DNA of 64,000 nt from assembly GCA_964386705.1 (NCBI GenBank), contig CAYLTY010000006.1, forward strand, positions 13,937 to 77,936, in the 5' to 3' direction. A program made the translations under genes and the position numbers. The stretch is from AM-0621 sp964386705. Lineage in GTDB: Bacteria > Planctomycetota > Planctomycetia > Planctomycetales > Planctomycetaceae. Shown piece after piece: positions 28,201-40,200 of this stretch. The notes under the pieces are model-generated. The model was not told the origin of the DNA and did no database searches. It worked only from the letters and a program-made list of their open reading frames with translations. How positions within the stretch are numbered: position 1 is the stretch's first letter; each line of letters starts with the position of its first letter.

Positions 28201-31200
28201 TGCAGTACCACCGTCATTGTACAGGCCACCGCCATCGGTAGACGCGATGTTGGAAGACAAGGTGCTGTTAGTGAACGAGAACGTTCGCGTGTTATAGACG
28301 CCACCACCAAAGGCCGCTCTGTTTTCGGAGATAGTGCCGTTGGTGAAGTTGATTGCGCCCGTTGAACCCTGGTAGAGGCCACCACCCTGGTCCCCGGCAG
28401 TGCTGTTCGCCACGGTCGATTGGGCAAACGTAATTGACGCTGAGCCAGTGTTGTAGATCGAACCGCCATCTCCACCAGCCGCGTTGTCAGAGATGGTGCT
28501 CAGGTTGATCGTGATCGAACCGTTGCCCGAGTTTCGGATACCACCGCCGTCTACCTCGGCTGAGTTGCCTTGAATGAAGGAGGACTGGATTGTCAGAGAG
28601 CGACTGTTATCAATCGCACCGCCGCTGCCTCCGACCACTGAGCCGTCCGCCGTTGCCTTATTATCTGCGAGGACAACACTGTCGAGCGTCAGCGTACCGT
28701 CGGTATCAATCGCACCACCATTATTCTCCGCCTTGTTGCCGGAGAACGTGGAGTTGGACACCAACACCACGCCAGCAGACGTGATATACAGCGCACCGCC
28801 ATCTGTGCGGGCGGTATTTGCTGATAGCGCGGAACGCGTCACGGTCACGTTACCGTCCTGATCGAAGATGCCACCACCTCGCTCAGCCGCGTTGGCTGCC
28901 AACGTGCTGTTATCGATGGACAGGTCCGCGGCCAGTTCGTTGAACACCGCACCACCGTCGTTCGCAGCGGAGTTCGACGCCAGCGTGCTGTCTACGAGAC
29001 TCGCACTGGCTGAGTCGTTGTTGTAGAGACCACCGCCATGTCGTTGTGCGGTATTGCCGGACAAGTTCGAACCAACAAAGGTGACTGTTGAAGTGCGATC
29101 GTTGTAGATACCGCCACCGTCTGTATCCGCAACGTTTCCAGTCACGGCCGACTGAGAAACAGTGAGCGTGGCCTGCTCGTTGTAGACACCGGCGCCGAAG
29201 TCGGCGGAATTGCTGCTGATTGTCGAGTCGGAGATGATCACATCGCCGTTGGAGAACACGGCACCGCCGCGACCACCGGCGTCATTGGATGCGAGTTCGA
29301 CACCGAGCAGCTCAATCAAGCTGGCGCCCGGCAGTCCAAGGTTTTCATTACGGATGCCGCCGCCGTCGCGAGTGTCGAGCACTTTTCCGTTCGATACACC
29401 CAGATTGATCAGATGCAGCGTCACTCCTGCGTACACGTCGAGCACGCGATCGATATCACCACCGTCGATCACCGATTCGTTCGAGCCGCCTCCGATAATT
29501 GTCAAATCGCCGGCAGTGATATCAATATCACCAAACGATGCCGCATCATCTCGCGACATGCCATTGACAGGAATCGGTTGTGCCTGATTCGTGAATCGCG
29601 CCACGTCGTCGCCAATCACAAATGTTTCCGACGCCGCGGCTGCCATTTTGTTCGGCGCGTTCGGGTGCAGAGCATCCACTTCAACAGTGTCGGCAATCGG
29701 TAGCAGAGGGAACGTGGCTGGATCTAACGTCAGAGTATAGAAGCCATCGCGAGTCGTTACCGACGAGAGGTCAACTGTGTAGGTAGAGTCGTTGACCTGC
29801 GTGACCGTCAAGGCGGACAGATCGATCTTCGATGCTGGCTGTGGACCAGGACCATCAACGTCGATTGTCAGGTCGAACTGCAACTCGGCGTTATTCAGAT
29901 CAACACCGACCACGTTCTCGTCGAACTTAATGGTGACAACGCCCACGGAGCCGATGCGTGGATCTGTCGGCACGTCGACGATGTCGGCGACTGGAGCGAT
30001 GTTATCAAGCACGACGGTCCAGGTGTCTGACAGAATGCCGCCCGCATAGGGGTTCTGCGGAATGTCAGTCACCGTACCGCCGCCCAAGGCTGGATCGAAG
30101 GTCAGTGTGTAAGTGCCTGGCGCGTCCAAGCCAATGTTCTGTGTTGAGTCAATCAACACGTTAGTGAGATCAAGTTCGTATCGGCTTTGCGTGATCTGCT
30201 GTACTGCAGCGGATGTCAGCGGCACGTTCACCGCGCTGGTTCCGTTGTTATACGTCAACGTGAACTGCGGGGCACCCGCCGACAAGTTGATACCGCTGAC
30301 CGGCTCACTGAAGTTGAGTGTTACAACGCCCGGATTCGTTGTTCGCGGATTCGGTGACACAGGAGACAATGCTGCCGTGGGGCTGAATTTATCGAGACCA
30401 CGAGTAAACTGATCGATCGCAGCTGCACCTGTGATTGTGAGCGTCTTGTCATCGGCGAGCGCATTGTTCTCAAAGTCTGCGATGACCGGAGTGGTCACAA
30501 AGCGGAACTCGTAGAGTCCGTCAGCGGTTAACAGGTTACGCAGGCCACTGATCGTGTACCGGGTAATGTCGACTGCGTCTCGAGTAATCGTGGCGGAAGC
30601 CAGCGACTGCAGAGCCGCACTGCCACCAGCAACGGTATATCGCAGTTGCAATTGTGCCAGAATCTGGGCGGGTGTGGCATTCACGGGCTCAGAGAACTGC
30701 AACACCACTGAGTCCACTTGATCCAAACCGCTCTTGTTATCCTGCAGAGGATCTGTGACGTCGACGATGTCGACCGTCGGAGCGATCTTATCGAGTTCCG
30801 TAAGACCAAGTTGATACGTCTCGTCGGCAAGCTTGATGGCATTTGGTCCGGCGAGCGCGTTGGCTTCCATGATCGCGGCACGCAAAGTCTTGCGGCCGTA
30901 ATTGTCTGCCACAATACCGTCGCCAGGATTGACGTCCGGGCTATCAACCGTTGAATCGACGAAGAAGCCACCGAACTCATAGGCGCCTGCGTCCACCGTG
31001 GTCAGCACACGAGTGATACCGCGTTGATCCAGTGTCGTGAGCTGCGGCTGGCCGATATCGATCGCAACGCTGCCCAATCGCAGAGCGTGAGTCAGCGTGG
31101 GGCCACCGTTATTGGCCAGTGGATCGATTCCCGGATTGACCGGGTTGGCCACTGTTCCCACCGTCGCTCCTGTCGGGAATGCGGCTGTAGCACCATTGTT

Positions 31201-34200
31201 TCGTGCCACAACGTTCCCACCCAGGGACACGATGGTCGTGGTAGAGTTGTTGTTCCAAACGTCAGGTCCGTTGGTGGCAACGGTCGTGGAGTTGGTACCA
31301 CCGACAATTGTGTTCTTGACCAGCGTGCGTCCGTTGGTCACATGCAATCCACCGCCCAGGTTCGCCGCCTGATTGTTATCAATTGTGGCATTAACCAGAC
31401 TGAGGTTGGATCGCAGAGCGACTACCGCGCCTACGGTGTGGGCCGCCGCGACCGTTCCGTTCACGCCGCGAGTGATCGTGAAGGTGTTGTTGGTCACTTG
31501 AGTGACGCGGATGTCTTCGTTGTCGATTCGAATATCGAAGACTTCCTGGTTGGGGAAGACGTTGGCATTCGCGACCAGAAGTGTCGTGGCGCCGGCATTC
31601 AGGCTGGCGGCCAGCAATCCGTTGATGTTCGGGAACAGAGCCTGGTTGGAGATACCACCACCGTTACCTGTCGGGTTGGTGACAGTGTTGCCGGACACCG
31701 TGCTGTTGACGATAGCAACCGTGCCGTTGGCGAGGTTGACGATAGCGCCACCTGAGACACCGGCCCTGTTACGATTGTCGACGACAGGGTTGCTGGTCGG
31801 AGTATAGACGCCGCCAATCAAGCTGTTCTCGACGCGAAGTGCACCGACGTTGCGGATAGCACCACCGTTATTTGTCGCCTGGTTGCGAGTGATCGTGGAG
31901 TTGACGATCAGCATCTGACCGTCATTGTTGATCGCACCGCCATCGTCGAAGGAGCGGTTATTCGTGATGACGCTATCGCGAATCTCGACAATGCCGCCGT
32001 CATTCCGAATACCACCGCCGTCTTCACTGCCCGTCACTTGGCCATTGCGAATGGTGACGCCTTCCAGCACCAGTTTGGCGCCAGCGGTCACATGGAAGAT
32101 GCGTTCGAGTTGGCCGCCATCAATGATGGTCAGTCCCGCGCCCTTTCCGCGAATTGTCGTCGTGCCGGTGGTATCAAAGATATCCAGGTCACCAGTAGCG
32201 GCAAACTGCTCGCCAGTACCGGCGATTGACAGAGTGTAGATGCCTTCATCGAGTACGATGATGTCGTCTCCGGCCAGACGGCCGGCTTCCATCACCGCGG
32301 CTCGCAGCGCGATCTTGTTGTCTGTGGTGAGACTGACAGTACCATCGCCGGGATTATCATCCGCGACATCGGACGTTGACGTCACGGTAATCTCAGTGAG
32401 CGACTCCCATTCCGTGAAGGCATCGCTCAATAGCGGGTCGCCAGTACTGATCTCGGTAACCTGTGATCCGGCAGCCTGCAAGGTGAAGCGATACTCGCCT
32501 TCAGTACCAGTCACCGGTGTGAGGTCAACAAAGTATTGGGTCGCACCCGATGGGCTCATCTGCACGTCGATTCCGCGCAGCGAGACCTGCTGTCCATCTC
32601 GCGTCAGTCGGAAGTCGCTGATGTCAAGTCCCTGTACCGGCTGCGTGAAATCGATGGTCACAATACCCGCAGGTCGCAGGCGCGGATTCGGAGTAACGTC
32701 CGAGATCGTGGCACTCGGATCGATCAGCTTGTTGTCCCAAGTAACTGATGACCCCACAGCGAATGTATTGGGGCTTGCGGCCAGATCCCGAATTGGGGTC
32801 GTTGTATCTGTCGTCACCAGAGACAGCACATACGTGCCTTGCAAGAAGGTGGCTGACGTCAGGTCTAGCAGGTACTGGCTTTCAGAACCGGGGAACTTGC
32901 GAATGGTCACGTCCAAGTCTGGGTTCTGCAGATTAACCGGACTGCCCTTGTGAGTGAGAGTGAAGTCGCCGAGGTCTACGCCGGTGACCGCTTCTGAGAA
33001 GTTGATCGTGACAATTCCGACCGGCGTGTTGCGTGGGGAGGCAATTGACGAGATCTTTCCGGTGGGAGCGGTTGTGTCCACACCTTGGAACCAGATATCG
33101 GAAGCGCCAAACCCGGGATCAGAAACGAGAACCACGGGCGCCTGTGCAACGTGTGCCGCGGGAGTAGTACCGCTGTCTCCGCGGACCACGGTGAACTGAT
33201 TTCCGTTTACTCCAATCACTTCCATTCGCTCAGAATCGATCTGGATGATAAACGGTGTCACTCCGGTGAAGTTCTTGACGTCGCTCAACGTGATCGTCGT
33301 TGCCGCTGCCGTAATTGCAGAACTGATCGCACCCGTCGCCAGATCATTACCAGCCAGGTCCTTGATCCCTGAACCGGTTTTGTTGAGGCGCAGTTCGTAG
33401 GTGGCATCAGCCTTGGATACCGTGGTCAAATCAATTGTATAGCGGCGGAGGGTTTCAGCTTTGAACTTGGCTCCGGTGAGACTCACGGGAACGCCGTTGA
33501 CGGACAGCGTAAAGTCATCGATATCAACACCGACTACGTCCTCGGTGAATAGGATATTAACAATACCAGCCGAGGCTCCCGGAGGCAGCGGGTCGGGCAG
33601 TACGTCAATGATGTCAGCGAGAGGCTTGGTGTTATCCAGGATCCACACGGTGGACGCGTCGCCGGCCAGTTCGATTCCGGCTTGATCAACAATTCCGGAG
33701 TCCTTTGCCACGAGCGTGATTCGGTAGTTGCCCGGAACGTCAGTCAAACCAGCGGCACTCAGGTTGACGGTAAACTTCTTCGCGAAGCCGCTGACGGGGG
33801 CGACTGGTGTGATCATCCCTGTGGTGATCGGCACGATTTCATAGCCGTTACCAACATCACGCTCCAAGCGCAGGTCCGAAAGACCAAAGTCGGCAATCCG
33901 GATGTTCTTGGTGAAATCGACGACGACATCGTTCGCCGATGTGGTGCGCGGAGAGGTAACGGAGATTGTAGCACTCGGGCCGATGTTCTCGACAACCCAT
34001 GTGTCCAGCGACAATAGGCCGCCCTGCAGCGCATTACCGGCAGCATCTTGAATCAACGAGCCCGGTGCTTGCACAAGCAGCTCGTAGCTGCCCGGGGCGC
34101 CTGTTACCAGGTTGAGATCGATCGAGTACTGTGAGCTGCTGATTGTATTTAGGATCAAGCCGTTGAGGCTGACGTTGACGCCGTTTCTTCGCAGCACCAG

Positions 34201-37200
34201 ATCCGACAGATTGACGCCCGACACCGCTTCCGTGAACGCGATGGTTACGATACCAACAGACGTGCTGCGGGGGTCCGGATCGACAATAACAGTTCCAGGC
34301 ACAACCTGCGGCGGGGTTAGGTCAAGGAAGAAACGGTCTACGTCATCGCCAACGGCATAATTTGCCTGCAGCGCCGCCTGCAAGCTGGATTGCAGGCTGA
34401 AATTCGGTGTCGGCCTGCGGGGGTCAATGATGACGGGGCGAGCTGGCAACGCGGCGTCAATAATCTGCGTGTCCGTGCCCTTCGGCAGCAGAATCCAGGT
34501 ATCGGTCGACGTTGCGTTGGTCTCAAACGCATTTCCGGTCGCGTCGGTGATCGCACCTGTCGCCTTCATTGACAGAGTGTAAATTCCATCGATCGTTGTG
34601 AGAGTGCTCAAGTCGAGCACAAAAGTATCGGCCAGCAGATCAGTGGTGAGATCAAATGGATTCGCAATCGCCACACCCGCGCTTGTTCGTGGGCCAATCG
34701 GACGAACTCGCACGCCAGCGAGGCTGACGGGCTGCGGTCCATTTCCGTCACCAATATCACGCGTCAGTTCAAAATCGGTGGCGGCATTGAATCGATTGAG
34801 ACCAGTGATCAGTTCAGAGAACCTGATAATCACATTCCCTGCATCCTGAATGCGCGGATTCGGATCGATATCTTCGATGTCAGCGAGCGGTGCGGTCGCG
34901 TCCTGGCTCCAGGTCGCAATGCCGTCAACCGCTTGAGGTCTGCCATTCGAAGCTAGAGCGATGCCCGTGCCGCGACGCAGGGTCAACACGTACCGTCCAT
35001 CGATGGAGTCGCCATTGATATCACCCGTCACCGACGCCAGGTTGAGCTCATAGGTGCTGCCGCTGTTGCGAATAATCGGGATCGCCATTCCGGTGGGATC
35101 GATCAACGGTACACCTACGGGGCCAGACCCCGTATCACGCGTCAAAAGGAAGTGAGTATTTGCGTCTGTCAGGTCAACACCGTTGACATTTTGATTGAAT
35201 GTGAACGTCACGGTGTCAACGGGGACGGTCCGCATCTGAGGCGAAATCGCCTGGATACTCGGGAACGGACCAGTGGTGTCCATGACCCATTCATCAAGGG
35301 CTGGATTCGCGAGGAACGAACCCTGCTGATCGGTAATACGGCTTGAATCCGTCGTGATCAGAGTCAGGCGATAGCGTCCATCGGGACTGGTCAGCACGCC
35401 CAGATTGTTGACCACGAACCGGGTGGCAAACGTGTTTGTCGGATCGGGGTCCAGCGCCGTAACGGTGACACTAGTGAGAGTTACCGGCACCTGACCGAAA
35501 CCGACATCTCGAGTCAATCTGAAATCGCCGACGCCGACGTTGGCAATGCGGACCGGTTCGGAGAAGACCACCTGAACCGAACTAACTGCGGTGGCTCGTG
35601 GATCCTGAGTGACGTCGATGATATCCGCCGTCGGCGCCGAGTTCTGGCGCGTCCAGGAGATCCGGGCATCAGCGATGTCACCGAATGAATTCAGCGAGAA
35701 GGGGCGCCCGGTCTCGTCATTGATATCTGGTCTGAAGAACCATCGGCCACCGGCGGTGGATGCACCGTTGCTGGTAGTCCCATTAAGCCGGAACTCGTAT
35801 TCGTTGATCACGGTGATCACAAACGACTGGCCGTTCAAGCTTCCCAGCGTTGAGAAGTTGCCGTTGATCTGATCGATTTCGACAGTCATGCCCGTCGAAA
35901 GATTGTGCGGGTTCTGGGATCGGATCAGGACCGGCTGTCCGGAAACGTTTGATGTCACAGGCGCGACCGTCGTATCAGCGCGTGGCGCCAGCAGCGAGAA
36001 GCGATAATCGCCGTTGTCGTTTGTCAGTGCCGTCAGATCGACTGTGTACTGCTTGGGGCTGATCTGGTTGACGACCAGGTTAGCGCCGAAGCGGCCCTCA
36101 ACGCCCAGCAGGTGGCTCAGGTTGATCGGCACGTAGCCTTTACCGTCATTGACATTTCGCTGCAGCACGAAGTCGTTGATATCCACACCCGTGACGTTCT
36201 CGGTGAAGTTGATTGTTACAACTCCCACCGGACCGGTCAGCGAGTTCGATACCAGTTCAACCATCTTAGCTTCAGGAGCCCTGTTGTCCTGAGTCAATTC
36301 ATACAGGCCTTCCTGCGTCGTCACCGACGAGAGGTCGATCGTCACTGTTCGAGAATCGATCTGATTGACGATCAGTCCGCTGATATCCACCGGAACGCCA
36401 TCGCGCTTCAGCAGGAAGTCATCAATATCAACATTTGTTACTGGCTCGGAGAACTTGATCGTGACGACGCCCGAATTTGTGGTGCGCGGGTCGGGCGTAA
36501 CATCGTTGATAATCGGCTGCGGGAACGTTGGTGCGCGCGGATCGAGGAAGCTGTCGTCCACCGTACGCCATTCGCCGCCGTTCAGGTAGTTGTCATCCAG
36601 TCCGCCGGGGAGGGTGATTTCGAATGTGTCCGCGTCGATTACGGTCGTGAGGAAGAAGGCGCTCGTATCCGTGTTGATGTCTTCTGAACCAGCGATGCCA
36701 TCAAATCGCACCACGCGCTGATTGGTCAAACCATGGCTGGGTGACGTCACGCGAATGGTGCTGGCACCAAATTGCTGCACATTGGTGACAACGCCAGTCA
36801 GAGACTTCAGCGGAGTCCAGGTTTCCCAGGCATGTCCCTGGTAATTGTAGAAATTGTCACCACTGGTGAAATTATTCTGTGTCCCAGCTCCGGCAGTATC
36901 AAAGTTCGAGGCGATGCGGAATGTTGAGGGTCCCATTCCAGGGTACAGGAAGATTCGTGGGGATGCGAAGGGGTCCGGAATCCAGACGCGGCCTTGGCCA
37001 AAGTAGGCCAAGCCACCGTTGCCCGCCGTTCCAACCAGTCGGAAGGTCAACGCATCAATCACCTGGATGCGCCACTTGCCGTTAGCAGCGTGCATGTGTT
37101 GCGCGCCATTTGAACCGATGCCGCGTGCTCCAGCAACCTGCACTTCCTGGCCGGTGAAATAACCATGTACCACTTCGGTCGTTACAACCAGGTCATTCTG

Positions 37201-40200
37201 GCCATCACCACCAGTGATGTCGGCAATGTCGTAATCCGTGAAAAGATACGGGTCCGGGCCGTTTGTTGGGAACGGTCCAGGTCCGGGGGGCAGCATGAAG
37301 CCGGCAGGGAAGCCATCGCCGGGCAGTCCCTGCGCCATACGGGAAGGAATCTGTGTGATACTGCGCAACCGGGAAATGTTGCTAAACGGTCCGGAATCTC
37401 CGCCGCTGTCACCGCCCTGGACGGCTCCATCGCGCGACTTAAACACGCCTTCGGGGTTGGTGTAGCCAACGAGGCCTTGAATCACGTCAAGACCGTTTCC
37501 GCGGTTACTCTGCATCTGCAGGTTCAAACGCGACAGCGGATCTGACGTGTAGTTATCGACTGCGAATTGTCTCGCCTCGTTTCGTCCCCATACGCCTGCA
37601 GTGGTGGGCGGATTGATTGTGGATACGAAGGGGGCGACCGTCATGTCGGAACCAAAGTTGCCTTCGAAGTCGTTACCGACAACTCTGGCATTGGTACGCG
37701 CATTCACATTCAGGCCGGCACCCGTCACTGTATTAATCGGAATTCCGTTCGGTGAGCCGATGCCCGTCGCTGTTCCGGTCTGATTGTCGAACGCGTTGCC
37801 GGATGTTTGCGACGAACCGATTCTCATCACGAGGCCGCTGCCCACGGATGAGTTGTTGGTGCCGTTGTCCTTAATCGTATTTGTATCAATTTGCAGAATC
37901 GCCTGTGGCAGCGTGGTGAGCAAGCCAGTAGGGAGAAACGCGTTTACATCGGACGACAGCAGGTTCTGATCCTGAGCGCTGGCTGAGGTCAGGTACATGA
38001 TGCCTTCCTGCCCGTTGGCAATGAAGGTGTTCCTGCCTGTCTCAAGGCCATTACCGATTCGATAGTTCGATGACGAGGTGCCCGCGTTCATGATATCCAG
38101 ACCGCGTCCCAGGTTCCGGTCCAGAGTATTATGCAGCAGCGTCGCATTGACCGGACCCGAGAGTTCAACACCGTCGTTCTGGTTGATGGAGATCAGGTTG
38201 TCGCGAATCGTGGCGAACACGGTGCTGGCTGTAATTGAACCTGCTCCGATCGCGTTCAAGTCAATACCCATGGCAAGGTTCGAACGGATCGTGTTCTGAT
38301 CGATTACAACGTTCACTGCCGTCTGTCCGCTTGGGTCAGCGTTGAACAGGAAGATGCCGGAACCTGGAATCCGCATGGATGTTGATAACTGGTTTCCGGC
38401 ATCAGGGCTGGGTGTGCCCAGTGGCACAGCTTGGCGCGACGGGTTGGCGCCGTTGTTGCTGATCTGGTTGTTAACGATCGAGGCGTTGCCGCCATGATTG
38501 ATATTAATACCGTGATCGCCGTTGTTGCTGATCACGTTGCCCAGAGATCTGCCATCAGACGGGTCGGTGCCTGTGCGCCCGATTTCCAGCAGGTTTACAA
38601 CACCGAAATGCCCACCGAACTCGATTCCGTCCAAGCCATTGAATGACACGGTGTTCTTGACGAACAAACCTCCGATATCGCGTGCATCGGTAGGGCTTTC
38701 TTCGCGGGTCGTCAGATAGATTCCGTTACCTTCGTTGTAAGTGACGACGTTGTCGATGACGTTGGCGAGAATGACGGCGTCCGCTTCAGCACGGAGACTG
38801 ATACCGGTTGAGTGTGGCTCGATTGTGCCATTCGCCCCACCACCGCCGGCGGTGCGGCGATTTCCCGTGATGTTGTTGCGGGAGATCTCGACGTCCAGCG
38901 AATCGAGTGACCCGTGTTGCGAAATGATCTCGATACCCGCACCAAACGTCTGGAGATTCAGTACTGGGTCGAGCACTTCGAGGCCCGGACGAGTCGCATT
39001 CCGGTTGATCGTGTTCGATGAGATCGTAACTGAGTTCGTCTGCGTGCTGGTTGGGTTGACCGTGGATGAGGCGCCTTCGCCTTCGCGACGGATGCGCACA
39101 CCGTCATCGGTGTTATTGGCAATAACATTGTTGGTAATCAGCAGGTCTTCGAGGGTTGTCTTCTCCTGGCTGACGAAGTCGAAGCCACGTCCCTGATTGC
39201 CGCCCACGGTGGGAATCAGCAGTGCACCGGCTGCGTGCGTCGTCGCCGTCGTGCCATTCCGAGCGCGCAGAACGGTAAGGGTCCTCGTCGCAGCGACGAT
39301 GTTGGTCACGTTCATTTCCTCGCCGTCGACTCGGAACGAGGAGCCGATGGCGAAAATGGATGTATCAGCGACAGTGAAGACCGTGGCCGCCGCCGTGACG
39401 GATGAAGAGAGGGTTGTTACGGCCGCCGTACCAATCAAATTGGAGTCGACAATCGACCTACGCAAAGTAGCCGTGGCCTGATTTTGACCAGCCGTTCCCG
39501 TGAGCCGAACAGCGATGGCATTGCCGTCCGAGGCAAGGTCAGACGTTTCCACCGAGGCCGTGATCACATTATTGCGAACTGCAACCGAACCTGCTGCTGT
39601 GTTCAGAAGGTTAATGCTGATCGCGTCGGCGCGGTTGCCAGTGAAGGTGTTTCTGCTGGCCGTAGTGGCGCCACCAATGTTCAGATTCAAGCCGTCGCCG
39701 ATGCTGGCCGTGACGGGCGTATTTGTGGCATGGAATGCAGCCTGAGTGCCATTCACGCCGCGGATCACATTGAGCGTATTACCATTGATCCCCGTGACAG
39801 TCAGCGTTTCACCTTCAACCTGGATATTAAATGGTGTCAGGAAGGCGCCGAACACGGCCGCGTTCAACACATTCAGTGTTGTATCGGTGCGAGAGATACC
39901 CCCGCGAGCTACGCCCGTCTCAGCCGCTCGCGTGCTGTCGACCGTGACGTCGATGCCGCGCGTCTGATTTCCAATGAAGGAGTTCTTCGTGACGTCAGCT
40001 TGCAGTGCGGCACCAGCGTTGAAGGAGACTCTAAAACCTGCTCCATCGTTGTTGCTGAATGTGTTGCCAAAGATCCCGCGGGCGCTGCCAGACAGCGCCG
40101 CCGTTACGGAAATTACTCGCGCACCGGCTTCATGTGGCAGCGCCAGGGTCGAACGCTGAGCCCGCACGACGGTAATCGAGTTACCAGCCACGGCTGACAC

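Noticed and set aside
31024..40197. Plus-strand frames of 150-240 codons inside the giant gene (31024-31755, 39484-40197 and others)
   Set aside because: They show no domain or signal sequence, no ribosome site stands out, and they lie wholly opposite well-supported domains.
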